Shown: positions 18,501 to 26,603 of the stretch, one piece after another | How the letters are laid out: each line of letters starts with the position of its first letter | Position numbering within the stretch: the first letter of the stretch is position 1 | NCBI GenBank assembly: GCA_041920215.1 | Contig: JAYRSJ010000002.1 | Location: 62,001-126,000, forward strand | Source: JAYRSJ01 sp041920215 | Lineage (GTDB): Bacteria > Pseudomonadota > Gammaproteobacteria > Burkholderiales > Burkholderiaceae_C | Direction: 5' to 3' | Length of the DNA stretch: 64,000 nucleotides | Notes under the pieces: model-generated | Database searches by the model: none | What the model saw: the letters and a program-made list of their open reading frames with translations, nothing else | Told to the model about the DNA's origin: nothing | Translations under genes and position numbers: made by a program

Positions 18501-19357
18501 GCGTAATCGGGCGTGATCGCCACCGTCTTGGCGCCCTTGTAGCGCACCTCGGTGAAGAAGTGGGCGTCCGGCGTGCGCGTCTGCGGCACGTTGGAGCCCC
18601 AGGCGATGATGTAGTTGCTGTTGTACCAGTCGGCGCTCTCGGGCACGTCGGTCTGCTCGCCCCAGATCTGCGGGCTGGCCGGCGGCAGGTCGCAGTACCA
18701 GTCGTAGAAGCTCATGCAGACGCCGCCCAGGAGGCTCAGGTAGCGGCTGCCCGCGGCGTAGCTGATCATGGACATCGCCGGGATCGGCGAGAAGCCGATC
18801 ACCCGGTCCGGGCCATGCTTCTTGACGGTGTAGATATTGGCGCTGGCGATGATCTCGTTGACCTCGTCCCAGCTGGAGCGCACAAAGCCGCCCAGGCCGC
18901 GGTCCTGCTGCCATTCGCGGCGCTGTTCCGTGTTCTCGACGATATTGGTCCAGGCGTCCACCGGCGTCTTGGCGATGGCACGGGCAGCGCGCCAGTGCTT
19001 CAGCAGCGAGCCACGCACCATCGGGTACTTGACCCGGTTGGCGCTGTACAGATACCAGCTGTAGGAGGCACCGCGGGCGCAGCCGCGCGGCTCGTGATTG
19101 GGCAGGTCGGGGCGGGTACGCGGGTAGTCGGTCTGCTGGGTTTCCCAGGTGACGATGCCGCCCTTCACATAGATCTTCCAGGAGCAGGAGCCGGTGCAGT
19201 TGGTGCCGTGGGTGGAGCGCACGATCTTGTCGTGCGCCCAGCGGTTGCGGTAGGCATCCTCCCAGGTGCGGTCCTCGCCGGTGGTGCGGCCATGGCCGTC
19301 GGCGAAGTCCTCCTTGGGGGCGGCGAAATAGTTCAGTCGGTCAAGAAAGTGACTCAT
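15560..19357 (-). CDS. narG: Respiratory nitrate reductase alpha subunit NarG
   Basis: This 1265-residue cytoplasm-facing catalytic subunit carries the bis-MGD molybdenum centre and the FS0 cluster, and reduces nitrate to nitrite. The FS0 ligands His50, Cys54 and Cys58 are visible in STHGTNCTGSCSWKIY; the fourth cysteine is in EPRGCARG. Further landmarks are GFSPIPAMSMISYAAGSRYL, HADMNYRGIINMLMMCGC and the C-terminal EITGTRGGIHNSVTRIVTKP. Length matches the family (about 1250). There is no Tat peptide cleavage site; NarG has only a remnant. Preceded by narK2 with an 18-base gap. Confidence 0.98.
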   Translation of the reverse strand: MSHFLDRLNYFAAPKEDFADGHGRTTGEDRTWEDAYRNRWAHDKIVRSTHGTNCTGSCSWKIYVKGGIVTWETQQTDYPRTRPDLPNHEPRGCARGASYSWYLYSANRVKYPMVRGSLLKHWRAARAIAKTPVDAWTNIVENTEQRREWQQDRGLGGFVRSSWDEVNEIIASANIYTVKKHGPDRVIGFSPIPAMSMISYAAGSRYLSLLGGVCMSFYDWYCDLPPASPQIWGEQTDVPESADWYNSNYIIAWGSNVPQTRTPDAHFFTEVRYKGAKTVAITPDYAEISKLADIWMHPKQGTDAAIAMAMGHVILKEFYFDKRSSYFDDYARRYTDLPLLVQLKQTTTPDGRTVLVPDRYLRASDFGGKLGQDNNPEWKTLAFDSSGKVVLPNGSIGFRWGANGRADEGKWNLESKEARHDSAVRLKLSVLEDADGGAQAHELAEIGFPYFGGVETPHFTANKQQDVLARKVPVVRLKLGKQEDAGEVLVATVFDLQVAQYGINRGFGDDCPNSYDDNKAYTPAWAESITGVKRDQIITVARQFADNADKTHGKSMVIIGAAMNHWYHADMNYRGIINMLMMCGCIGQSGGGWAHYVGQEKLRPQTGWTALAFALDWIRPPRQMNSTSFFYAHTDQWRYEKLDVAEVLSPLADKQKFGGSLIDYNVRAERMGWLPSAPQLQTNPIEVVKAAASAGMDAKDYAIKALKDGSLRMSCEDPDHPANWPRNMFVWRSNILGSSGKGHEYFLKHLLGTTNGVQGKDLGPNDAKPNEVEWHAQAPEGKLDLLVTLDFRMSTTCLYSDIVLPTATWYEKNDLNTSDMHPFIHPLSTAVDPAWQARSDWEIYKGFAKKVSELCVGHLGVEKELVLTPLMHDSPAELAQPFDVKEWKKGECELIPGKTAPQIAVVERDYPNLYKRFTALGPLMNKAGNGGKGIGWDTKTEVEQLGELNGLVREEGVTYGMPKIESDIDATEVVLQLAPETNGHVAVKAWEALGKQTGRDHTHLALHREDEKIRFRDIQAQPRKIISSPTWSGLESEKVSYNAGYTNVHELIPWRTLTGRQQFYQDHPWMQAFGEGFSSYRPPVDLKAVAGFEGIKPNGNKAIALNFITPHQKWGIHSTYSDNLMMLTLNRGGSVVWLSEDDARSAGIEDNDWIELFNANGAIAARAVVSQRVNPGMTLMYHSQEKIINTPGSEITGTRGGIHNSVTRIVTKPTHMIGGYAQLSYGFNYYGTIGTNRDEFVLVRKMAKVDWMDEEGNAATQGAHA

Positions 19358-19375
19358 GGTGCTTTCCTTTGTTCT

Positions 19376-21031
19376 TCAAGGGTTCTTCACATACGCGTTG
19401 GCGCGCAGATAGAACCACCAGTTCAGGATCAGGCATACCGCGTAGAACACGGCGAAACCGTAGAAGGCGTATTGCGGGGTACCGGCCTTGATCTGCTGGC
19501 CGATCAGCACCGGGGCGATGAAGGCGCCGTAGGCGGCCACCGCCGAGGTCCAGCCCAGCACCGGGCCGGCCTGCTGGCGGTCGAAGATGAAGCCGACGCT
19601 GCGAAAGGTCGAGCCGTTGCCGATGCCGCTGGCGGCGAACAGCAGGATGAACAGGCCCATGAACAGCGGGAAATGCTGCTCCGGCGTGGCCGAGCCATAG
19701 GCCTGCATCATCACGTAGCCCACCGCGGCCGAGGCGAACACCATGATGGCCGAGATGATCTGGGTGACGATGGAACCACCCACCTTGTCCGAGATCCAGC
19801 CGCCTATCGGGCGCACCGCGGCGCCGACGAAGGGGCCGATCCAGGCATAGGTCAGCGCCGAGGGCGCATTCGGGTTCTTCAGCGTGTGCTGCATCACGCC
19901 GGCCGCGTCCGGTGCATGGATGAAGCCGAAGATCACCGTGATCGCCAGCGGCAGGGCCATCGAGAAGCCGATGAAGCTGCCGAAGGTCACGACGTACAGC
20001 GCTGTCATCGCCCAGGTGTGCTTGTTGCGGAAGATCTCGAACTGCTTGGCGACGTTCTCCTTCATCGTGCCGAAGGCGGCCAGCTTCATCACCAGCAGCG
20101 CGGCAATGATGTCCAGCGGAATCGCCACCCACATATTCAAGAGGCCCAGGCCGGTGGGTGCCGGCAGATACAGATACAGCATCCCGATCGAGGGGATGAA
20201 GGCCAGCGAGTAGAGGTAGATGATCTTCAGGAAGGCGCTGATCGGCGAGCCGGCGGCCGGCGTCACCGTCTTCAGATTGTTCATGCCGAACCAGCACAGC
20301 AGGGACAGCGGCACCAGGGACAGCACCCAGGCGAAGCCGGCGTTCTGTATCCAGGTGGGCGTGCCGGCGGCGATCTTGCCGAAGATCCAGCCGCTGTCCT
20401 TCAGCAGCGACTTCGACTCGCCGCCGAGCGCTCCGAACAGGCCCACCGTCATCACCAGCGGAATGACGATCTGCATGGTCGTCACGCCGAAGTTGCCCAG
20501 GCCGGCATTCAGGCCCAGGGCCGTGCCCTGCAGGCGCTTGGGGAAGAAGGTCGAGATGTTCGACATCGAGGAGGCGAAATTGCCGCCGCCCACGCCCGAC
20601 CACAGCGCCATCAGCTGGAACACCCACAGCGGCCACTCGGGATGCTGCAGCGCCACGCCGGTGCCTATGGCCGGGGCCAGCAGCATGGCGGTGGTCAGGA
20701 AGATGGTGTTGCGGCCGCCGGCCATGCGGATCAGGAAGCTGGCCGGGATGCGCATGGTCGCGCCCGAGATGCCGGCGATCGCGGTCAGCGTGAACAGCTC
20801 GGCCTGGCTGAACGGAAAGCCCAGGTTCAGCATCTGCACGGTGATGATGCCCCACATGCCCCAGACCGCGAAGCCGCACAGCAGCGCGGGAATCGAGATC
20901 CAGAGATTGCGGTAGGCGATCTTCTTGCCGGTGCTTTCCCAGAAGGCTTCGTCTTCGGGGCGCCAGTCGGCGATATCGCCCGGGCCGCTAGGGCTGCCGG
21001 ACGCGCGGGCGCCGGCGGTGCTGGTGTTCAT
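19376..21031 (-). CDS. narK2: NarK2-type nitrate/nitrite transporter
   Basis: This 551-residue major facilitator superfamily protein has about 12 membrane segments. It carries the nitrate-porter signatures: an N-terminal arginine in ATMRIPASFLIRMAGGRN and the second conserved arginine in GAAVRPIGGWISDKVGG. The glycine-rich blocks GVGGGNFASSMSNISTFFP and LGLNAGLGNFGV are also typical. It most resembles the nitrate/nitrite antiporter branch that exports nitrite during respiration. It is longer than most NarK proteins (about 470) because of an N-terminal extension and a larger periplasmic loop near 215-250. The ATG at 21031 was chosen as the start. It lies 25 bases after narK1. Confidence 0.92.
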   Translation of the reverse strand: MNTSTAGARASGSPSGPGDIADWRPEDEAFWESTGKKIAYRNLWISIPALLCGFAVWGMWGIITVQMLNLGFPFSQAELFTLTAIAGISGATMRIPASFLIRMAGGRNTIFLTTAMLLAPAIGTGVALQHPEWPLWVFQLMALWSGVGGGNFASSMSNISTFFPKRLQGTALGLNAGLGNFGVTTMQIVIPLVMTVGLFGALGGESKSLLKDSGWIFGKIAAGTPTWIQNAGFAWVLSLVPLSLLCWFGMNNLKTVTPAAGSPISAFLKIIYLYSLAFIPSIGMLYLYLPAPTGLGLLNMWVAIPLDIIAALLVMKLAAFGTMKENVAKQFEIFRNKHTWAMTALYVVTFGSFIGFSMALPLAITVIFGFIHAPDAAGVMQHTLKNPNAPSALTYAWIGPFVGAAVRPIGGWISDKVGGSIVTQIISAIMVFASAAVGYVMMQAYGSATPEQHFPLFMGLFILLFAASGIGNGSTFRSVGFIFDRQQAGPVLGWTSAVAAYGAFIAPVLIGQQIKAGTPQYAFYGFAVFYAVCLILNWWFYLRANAYVKNP

Positions 21032-21056
21032 GGTGAAACTCCTTGGGAGCATTCGC

Positions 21057-22370
21057 TCAGCGCTGGAAGGAGCGGCTGAAGGGGGCGTCGGGTGCCTTGT
21101 CGCCCATCCACTGGGTCTTGCGCACCTCGGTCCAGTACATCCAGATCAGCGAGACCCAGACCACGCCGTACATCAGCATGAAGGCGCTGGAGCGGATGCC
21201 GGTCAGGTCCATCAGCGCGCCGAACATTATGGGCAGGATGAAGCCGCCCAGGCCGCCGGCCAGGCCGACGATGCCGCTGATCGTGCCGATATTGGCGCCG
21301 TAGTCGTCGCTGATGTACTTGAAGACGCTGGCCTTGCCGAAGGCCCAGGCGATGCCGAGGATGAACATCAGCGCGGTGAACATATAGACGTTCAGGCCGA
21401 TGCTGAAGGTCTTGGCGCCGTCCACCGTCTGCACGGTGAACTCGGTCTGCGGATAGGACAGCAGGAACAGGCAGATCCAGCTCACCCACATCACCCACCA
21501 GGTGACGCTGTGGGCGCCGTACTTGTCGGAGAGCCAGCCGCCGATCGCGCGCAGCACGCCGCCGGGCAGCGAGAAGCAGGCGGCCAGGAGCGCGGCCACG
21601 CGGATGTCCAGGCCGTACTCGCCGATGTAGTACTGCACCATCCACAACGACAGCGCCACATAGCCGCCGAACACGATGCTGTAGTACTGGCAGTACTTCA
21701 GCACCTTGGGATCCTTCAGCGCCTTCAGCTGGCTCATGAAGCTGGCATTGCTGCTGACCAGGTGCTTGTCGTCCGAGTGGCTGAAGAACCAGAACAGGAT
21801 GGCCGTGCCCAGCAGCACCGCCGCATAGACATGGGGCACCATGGTCCAGCCGAAGGCCACCACCAGGGCCGGGGCGACGAACTTGTTGACCGCCGCGCCC
21901 GAGTTGCCGGCGCCGAACACGCCCATCGCGAAGCCCTGGCGGCTCTTCGGGAACCAGCGCGCCACATAGGGCGTGCCCACCGAGAAGCTGCCGCCGGCCA
22001 GGCCGACGAACAGTCCGATGACCAGGAAATGCCAGTAGGCGGTGGCATAGGCCATCAGCCAGATCGGGATCACGCAGGCCAGCATCAGGCTGAAGAAAAC
22101 GATGCGGCCGCCGAACTTGTCGGTCCAGATGCCCAGCGGCACGCGGATCAGCGAGCCGGTCAGCACCGGGGTGGCGGTCAGCAGGCCGAACTCGGTGGCG
22201 TTGAGCCCCAGCTGCTTCTTGATCGGGATGCCGATCACGCCGAACATCATCCACACCATGAAGCAGACGGTGAAGGCCAGCGTGCTGACGACCAGCACCG
22301 AGATGGCCTTGCCCGAGGCGGGCACCGCAGCGCTGCTACTGCCTGAACTTGTGCCGACTGGTGCCGCCAT
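21057..22370 (-). CDS. narK1: NarK1-type nitrate transporter
   Basis: This 437-residue, 12-helix major facilitator protein is the first gene of the nar unit. Its signatures are LTGSLIRVPLGIWTDKFGGR, GLAGGSFSVGTPYVARWFP, GVFGAGNSGAAVNKF and GGVLRAIGGWLSDKYGA, with both substrate arginines. Length and motif set fit the NarK1 (nitrate:proton symport) type, paired with the antiporter type next door, as in Paracoccus and Pseudomonas. The ATG at 22370 has a good AAGGAG ribosome-binding site seven bases upstream, which decides this start against longer frames. Confidence 0.92.
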   Translation of the reverse strand: MAAPVGTSSGSSSAAVPASGKAISVLVVSTLAFTVCFMVWMMFGVIGIPIKKQLGLNATEFGLLTATPVLTGSLIRVPLGIWTDKFGGRIVFFSLMLACVIPIWLMAYATAYWHFLVIGLFVGLAGGSFSVGTPYVARWFPKSRQGFAMGVFGAGNSGAAVNKFVAPALVVAFGWTMVPHVYAAVLLGTAILFWFFSHSDDKHLVSSNASFMSQLKALKDPKVLKYCQYYSIVFGGYVALSLWMVQYYIGEYGLDIRVAALLAACFSLPGGVLRAIGGWLSDKYGAHSVTWWVMWVSWICLFLLSYPQTEFTVQTVDGAKTFSIGLNVYMFTALMFILGIAWAFGKASVFKYISDDYGANIGTISGIVGLAGGLGGFILPIMFGALMDLTGIRSSAFMLMYGVVWVSLIWMYWTEVRKTQWMGDKAPDAPFSRSFQR

Positions 22371-22457
22371 GAACGCACTCCTTTTGTTGATGCGTTCACT
22401 GTAGGGAGGGCGGCAGGCGCGCAACATCCTTCGGTGGCCCAGGGTCTTCGCGGCAGA

Positions 22458-22497
22458 AGAACTAGTCCGGCCCTGCGGCACTACTACCAAAGAACTA
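22458..22497. promoter_or_regulatory. Repeated AGAACTA (TAGTTCT) heptamers upstream of narK1
   Basis: Two copies of the heptamer AGAACTA occur at 22458-22464 and 22491-22497. Read on the other strand they are TAGTTCT; the second is followed by TT and GGTAGTA, which looks like a degenerate 7-2-7 inverted repeat. The same heptamers recur at 63575-63605. The spacing style is that of NarL/FixJ-family response-regulator sites, but no such regulator gene is in the window. The functional assignment is inference. Confidence 0.4.
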
Positions 22498-22522
22498 TGG
22501 CGGGGCCCGCAGCGCCCTTTGT

Positions 22523-22536
22523 TTGCACCAGATCAA
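22523..22536. promoter_or_regulatory. FNR/DNR-type box between narK1 and a Crp/Fnr gene
   Basis: The sequence TTGCACCAGATCAA matches the FNR/DNR consensus TTGAT-N4-ATCAA at 8 of 10 half-site positions. It lies 153 bases from the narK1 start and 117 bases before the divergent regulator start, so it could serve either promoter. Confidence 0.55.
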
Positions 22537-22652
22537 AACCACAATGAAGGGCCAGATGGTGGACTCCGGCCTGCGCAGGAAAAGCCCGAGCTAATTCGTC
22601 GGGCAAGCCCTGCGCCTCGCCCTGCTGTCTCAACCCTGACCCGGCCCTGACG

Positions 22653-23513
22653 ATGAACACTCATGTCGCGCACCCACTGCCAGCCCGTCTCGCGCAAGCC
22701 CCGAGCTACGGACCTGCTCTGATGCAGAGCCTGGAGCCGCCCAGCGCGCTCGCCGCAGCGCCGCTCGGCACGCACATCGGCAGCCTGGCGGCTAATCCCT
22801 ATCGCAGCGCACTGCGCCTGGCGCTGAGCCGGGCCTGCGGCGCCGGCGGCCTGGCCGCCGGTCTGGACGAGAGCCTGTGCGCGGCGCTCGCAGCCCTGGG
22901 CCGCGGCCACCGGGTGCGGGCCCGCGCCCAGGTGTTTGCCGCCGGCAGCCAGCAGGCCGACAGCCTGTGGCTGCTGGTCAGCGGCAAGGTCTCGCTGGGC
23001 AAGCGCGACGGTGCCGGCCGCTGGTGGCAGTCGCTGGAGATCGAGGCCGGCGAATGGATAGACCCGGCCAGCGCCTGGACCGGCGGCGCCTATGCCGAGA
23101 CCGCCATCGCGCTGACGCCGGTGGTGGCCCATGAGTTCCCGGCCGATGCGGTGGCGGCGCTATGCCACAGCCATCCGGCGCTGACCCGCATCCTGCTGGC
23201 CAGCGTGGCCCGCCGGGCCAGCGGCGCGGTGCTGGACAAGCAGGCCCTGCTGACCAAGGATGTGCAGGCCCGTCTGGCCGCCTGGCTGCTGCAGCAGCTG
23301 GAGCTCTCCGGCGGCGGCCCCGAGCTGCAGCTGCGCCAGCAGAAGAAGGACATCGCCTCCCAGCTGGGCGTCACCCCCGAGACCCTGTCGCGCACGCTGC
23401 GCCAGCTGCAGCAGGACGGTCTGCTGCAGGTGGACCGCTACCTGGTCCACATCCCCGATCTGGAGCGTCTGCAGGCCCTGGCGGAACGCCGGCCGCCGCG
23501 TTACTCGCGCTAG
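22653..23513 (+). CDS. Crp/Fnr-family transcription regulator next to the nar and nos units
   Basis: This 286-residue regulator has a cyclic-nucleotide-type beta-roll domain at about 65-180 (ARAQVFAAGSQQADSLWLLV, SGKVSLGK) and a C-terminal winged helix-turn-helix (KKDIASQLGVTPETLSRTLR at about 230-250). The HTH resembles the E/R-type recognition helix that reads TTGAT half sites. It lacks the N-terminal cysteine cluster of oxygen-sensing FNR, so it belongs nearer DNR/NnrR-type or redox-independent branches. The first ~65 residues are not conserved, and an ATG at 22722 is an alternative start. It is divergent from narK1 and convergent with the second nosL gene. The signal sensed cannot be told. 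Confidence 0.85.
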   Translation: MNTHVAHPLPARLAQAPSYGPALMQSLEPPSALAAAPLGTHIGSLAANPYRSALRLALSRACGAGGLAAGLDESLCAALAALGRGHRVRARAQVFAAGSQQADSLWLLVSGKVSLGKRDGAGRWWQSLEIEAGEWIDPASAWTGGAYAETAIALTPVVAHEFPADAVAALCHSHPALTRILLASVARRASGAVLDKQALLTKDVQARLAAWLLQQLELSGGGPELQLRQQKKDIASQLGVTPETLSRTLRQLQQDGLLQVDRYLVHIPDLERLQALAERRPPRYSR

Positions 23514-23528
23514 CCCGTGCCAGCCCGT

Positions 23529-23566
23529 GCAAGAGGCCTTAGCCCGGTCGGGCGGCTGCCTCTTGC
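23529..23566. terminator. Hairpin between convergent genes
   Basis: Inverted repeat with 9-base arms, GCAAGAGGC and GCCTCTTGC, enclosing a smaller GC-rich stem. It lies between the convergent regulator gene and the second nosL-like gene. There is no strong U-run on either side, so it is a probable but weak terminator. Confidence 0.6.
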
Positions 23567-23569
23567 GGC

Positions 23570-24190
23570 TCAATGCCGGTGCGGGCTCAGCTGCTGCAGC
23601 TCGGCCGGCAGGCCACGGCGCAGCTGCGCGGCGTTGAAGCTGATGCCACCCTCGCGGGCGATGAAGCGGCGCGCAGCGGCGGCGTCAGCAAAGGCCGGCA
23701 GATTGCCGGCCCGCATCGGGCCGCGCTGGCGCGAGCCATGGACGAACAGGGCCTGTTCCAGCGCCAGCCATTCGCCGCTGTCCCAGTCGCGCACATGCAC
23801 GGCGGCGATCTCGGCGGCGCTACGGCCCGGCGTGTAGCGCGACACCCGTTGCAGATAGTGGAACAGGCTCAGCGGCGAATCGAGAAACTGGGTGGCGCCG
23901 TCGTCGAAGATCACCTGGGCCGCCCAGCGCGGCTGGCGCGCCGGGAACATGCCGCAGACCGGGCAGCGGGCCTCGGCCGGGATGGCGCGCGGCGCCAGCT
24001 TGGGCAGGCCACTGGCGCTGTCCCAGGGCAGCGGCGGCGCGACGATGCAGACCTCGTCGCTCGGCGCCAGTGCGGCTGGCGCCGCATCTGGGCGGCGCGC
24101 CAGCTGCCAGCCGGCTCCGCCCAGCAGACCGCTACCCAGCAGCGAGGCCGCTAGCAGCAGGCGACGGCGTGAGGGCGACGAGGGCATCAT
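23570..24190 (-). CDS. Second NosL-family protein
   Basis: This 206-residue exported protein has a twin-arginine-like or Sec signal (RRRLLLAASLLGSGLLGG). The mature part carries EARCPVCGMFPARQPRWAAQ, a CxxCGM copper-binding motif of the NosL family, then a NosL-like beta region (VIFDDGATQFLDSPLSLFHY, RDWDSGEWLALEQALFV). It differs from the neighbouring NosL in having the extra cysteine in the motif and no lipobox cysteine at the signal end. Known NosL proteins deliver Cu(I) to apo-NosZ. It begins 24 bases after nosL, at the end of the nos unit. A paralogous copper carrier is the simplest reading. Confidence 0.82.
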   Translation of the reverse strand: MMPSSPSRRRLLLAASLLGSGLLGGAGWQLARRPDAAPAALAPSDEVCIVAPPLPWDSASGLPKLAPRAIPAEARCPVCGMFPARQPRWAAQVIFDDGATQFLDSPLSLFHYLQRVSRYTPGRSAAEIAAVHVRDWDSGEWLALEQALFVHGSRQRGPMRAGNLPAFADAAAARRFIAREGGISFNAAQLRRGLPAELQQLSPHRH

Positions 24191-24214
24191 GGCGGCGGGT
24201 CCTGCGGCCGGGGC

Positions 24215-24787
24215 CTACATGCGGGTGTCGTGCAGCGCGCCGCCGCTCAGGTCCACCAGCTCGGGCGTCAGCTCGGCGAAGCGCAAGACCCGACCCCCGT
24301 TGGCCTGCTGGAAGGCCTGGGCGGCGGCGGCGTCGGCGAAGGGCGCGGCGGTAGGCCCCATCGAGCCATGCTTCTTGCTGCCCAGCACATAGAGGGCGGT
24401 CCGGGCGTCTATCCAATGGCCGCGCGGCTGCTGCCAGTCGGCCTTGGCCATGTCCTGCACCCAGGCGCCATTGAGCTTGCGCACCTGCTCGGGCTGCAAG
24501 AGGGTGGAGAGCAGCTCTACCGTGTCGCAGAACCAGTGGATCTCGGCATCACCCTCGTAGCGCGCCTGACCCTTGGGTCCGGGGTAGTCGGCCAGCAGCA
24601 TGCCGTCCAGCGAGCAGCTGGCCTGGGCGCTGATCTCGCCGGGCTGGCTGCTGGCGGCCGCCTCGTCCTTGCCGCAGCCGGCCAGGGCCAGGGCACCGAG
24701 GGCCGCCAGGCCGGCGCAGCCGCACAGCAGGCGACGGCGCTCGGGCTGGGCCGGGGTGCGCGAGGAGGGAAGAGTCTTTGTTGTCAT
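24215..24787 (-). CDS. nosL: NosL copper chaperone lipoprotein
   Basis: This 190-residue outer- or inner-membrane lipoprotein delivers copper for the CuZ centre of nitrous oxide reductase. A lipobox is clear in LALAGCGKD (Cys at about residue 38). The copper site region reads CSLDGMLLADYPGPKGQ, the CxLDGM form of the family. HWFCDTVELLSTLLQPEQ and a C-terminal GGRVLRFAELTPELV also match NosL. It overlaps nosY by four bases, so it belongs to the nos operon. Confidence 0.93.
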   Translation of the reverse strand: MTTKTLPSSRTPAQPERRRLLCGCAGLAALGALALAGCGKDEAAASSQPGEISAQASCSLDGMLLADYPGPKGQARYEGDAEIHWFCDTVELLSTLLQPEQVRKLNGAWVQDMAKADWQQPRGHWIDARTALYVLGSKKHGSMGPTAAPFADAAAAQAFQQANGGRVLRFAELTPELVDLSGGALHDTRM

Positions 24788-25605
24788 GGCTTGAATCTCC
24801 AGGCCGCCAGCGCCAGCGGACCGCCAATCCAGGCCAGCATCGCGCCGCCCATCAGCCAGGGCTGGCCCAGGGCCGGCGGCACGATGCTGGCGAGGCCGTA
24901 GAGGCGGCGCACATCGTCCAGCGAGAACACATTGAGGATGCGGAACACATCGGCGGGGTTGAGCAACAGTGCGTAGGCAAAGCCCTCGCCGCCGAACTCG
25001 CCGCCGCTGGCCACCAGCAGGCCCAGCAGCAGCAGATCGAAGACCAGCACCAGGCCGAACCACAGCGCGATCGCCAGGCCCGAGGCGCGGGTGCGGTCGC
25101 GGGCCAGCACCGACAGCAGCATCGCCAGGCTCAGAAAGGCCAGGCCCAGCAGCACCGAGCTGAGCACGAAGCCGCCGTAGTGGTAGAGCCCGGCCGTGCC
25201 GAAACGCTGCCACAGCAGCACGGCCACCAGCGCGAAGCCGGCCAGCGTCGACAGCGTCAACGCGGCGGCCAGGCCCAGATACTTGCCCAGCAGCAGCTCC
25301 AGCCGCGTGATCGGCAGGGCCAGCAGCAGGTCCAGCGAGCCGCGCTCGCGCTCGCCGACGATGGCGTCGAAGCCCAGCAGCAGCGCGATCAGCGGTATCA
25401 GGTAGATCACCAGCGAGACCAGGCTGGCGATGGTCAGCTCAATCGAGCGCGGCCCGATCTGGCCCTGGGCGGCACCGCCGAAATAGGTGATGGCCAGCGA
25501 GAACAGCGTGAACACCAGCGCGACGGCCAGCACCCAGCGGTTGCGCAGCCGGTCGCGGAACTCCTTGCTGGCCAGCGCCAGCGCCTGACGGGGTTCGAAG
25601 CTCAT
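24784..25605 (-). CDS. nosY: NosY ABC-transporter permease
   Basis: This 273-residue membrane protein is the permease partner of NosF. Six hydrophobic segments are visible (RWVLAVALVFTLFSLAITYF; LVIYLIPLIALLLGFDAIVG; further ones to 255). The block GERERGSLDLLLALPITR is the usual NosY coupling region. The NosDFY complex supports copper-sulfur cluster assembly on NosZ in the periplasm. Four-base overlaps with nosF upstream and nosL downstream show an operon. Confidence 0.94.
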   Translation of the reverse strand: MSFEPRQALALASKEFRDRLRNRWVLAVALVFTLFSLAITYFGGAAQGQIGPRSIELTIASLVSLVIYLIPLIALLLGFDAIVGERERGSLDLLLALPITRLELLLGKYLGLAAALTLSTLAGFALVAVLLWQRFGTAGLYHYGGFVLSSVLLGLAFLSLAMLLSVLARDRTRASGLAIALWFGLVLVFDLLLLGLLVASGGEFGGEGFAYALLLNPADVFRILNVFSLDDVRRLYGLASIVPPALGQPWLMGGAMLAWIGGPLALAAWRFKP

Positions 25606-26603
25606 GCCTGCGTCTCCCGCAGATCGAAATAGATGTCTTCCAGCGTGGGCTCCTGGATCTGCAGATCATTCAGCTCGGCCGGCAGCAGCCGGGCCAGCAG
25701 GGCCATCTTGTGCTCGCGCGGGCAGCGCAGCTGCAGCGTCGCGGGGTCGGGCTGGGTCAGCGTCAGCGCGCGAGCGTCCAGGCCAGAGTTCAGCTGCTGC
25801 GGCAGGCTCTGGCGCAGCGCGGCGATGCGCTCGGGTGCGCCCCTGGCCGTGATCTGCAGCGGCAGGCGCGAGCGCTCGCGCAGCTGGGCCACCGTGCCCT
25901 GGGCGCACAGCCGGCCCAGGCTGAGCATGGCCAGCGCGTCGATGCGCTGCTGCAGCTCGGCCAGGATGTGCGAGCTGATGATCAGCGTCACGCCCTCGGC
26001 GCGCAGCTCGTCCAGCACGGTGTAGAAATCGCGGATGGCTGAAGGGTCCAGGCCGGTGGTGGGCTCGTCCAGCAGCAGCAGGCGCGGGCTGCCCAGCAGG
26101 GCCTGGGCAAAGCCCAGGCGCTGGCGCATGCCCTTGGAGTATTCGCGCACCGCGCGGCCGCCGGCCTGGGCCAGGCCCACCCGCTCCAGCAAGGGCCGGC
26201 ACTGGCTGGCCGGCGCGCCCTTGAGACGGGCAAAGAACTGCAGGGTCTCCAGGCCGCTCAGATTGTCGTAGAGCACCAGGTTCTCGGGCAGATAGCCCAG
26301 GCCGCGGCGGGCGGCGCGGAAGTCCGGCCCGTCCACCGCCGTGCCGTTGACATGGATGCGGCCCTGGGTCGGGGTGATCAGGCCCAGCACCAGCTTGAAC
26401 AAGGTGCTCTTGCCCGCGCCGTTGTGGCCGATCAGGCCGAAGAGCTGGCCACGCGGCACGGCCAGATCCACCCCGTCCAGCGCCTTCAGCGGCGCCTTGC
26501 GCGTGCCGTAATGCTTGGCCAGGCCCTGCAGCTGCAGCGCGGGCGTGTCCGGCGTCGTGCCGGCGGGGGGCTGGGCTGATCGCTCAGCGGAAATGCTTGT
26601 CAC
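25602..26603 (-). CDS. nosF: NosF ABC-transporter ATPase
   Basis: This 333-residue ATPase energises the NosFY transporter. Walker A is GHNGAGKST at about 59-67; the ABC signature is YSKGMRQRLGFAQALLG; Walker B is LLLLDEPTTGLDP; the H-loop is IISSHILAELQQR. The start is a GTG at 26603 that lies within the 3' end of nosD; no ATG occurs before the Walker A region, so this start is forced. A ~100-residue C-terminal domain follows the ATPase, as in other NosF proteins. Confidence 0.94.
   Translation of the reverse strand: MTSISAERSAQPPAGTTPDTPALQLQGLAKHYGTRKAPLKALDGVDLAVPRGQLFGLIGHNGAGKSTLFKLVLGLITPTQGRIHVNGTAVDGPDFRAARRGLGYLPENLVLYDNLSGLETLQFFARLKGAPASQCRPLLERVGLAQAGGRAVREYSKGMRQRLGFAQALLGSPRLLLLDEPTTGLDPSAIRDFYTVLDELRAEGVTLIISSHILAELQQRIDALAMLSLGRLCAQGTVAQLRERSRLPLQITARGAPERIAALRQSLPQQLNSGLDARALTLTQPDPATLQLRCPREHKMALLARLLPAELNDLQIQEPTLEDIYFDLRETQA

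Noticed and set aside
15548..21079. Very long plus-strand frame antisense to narK2, narG and narH
   Set aside because: It is the mirror of GC-rich third positions in the nar genes. The protein has repetitive, low-information composition and no family features, while the minus-strand genes are certain.
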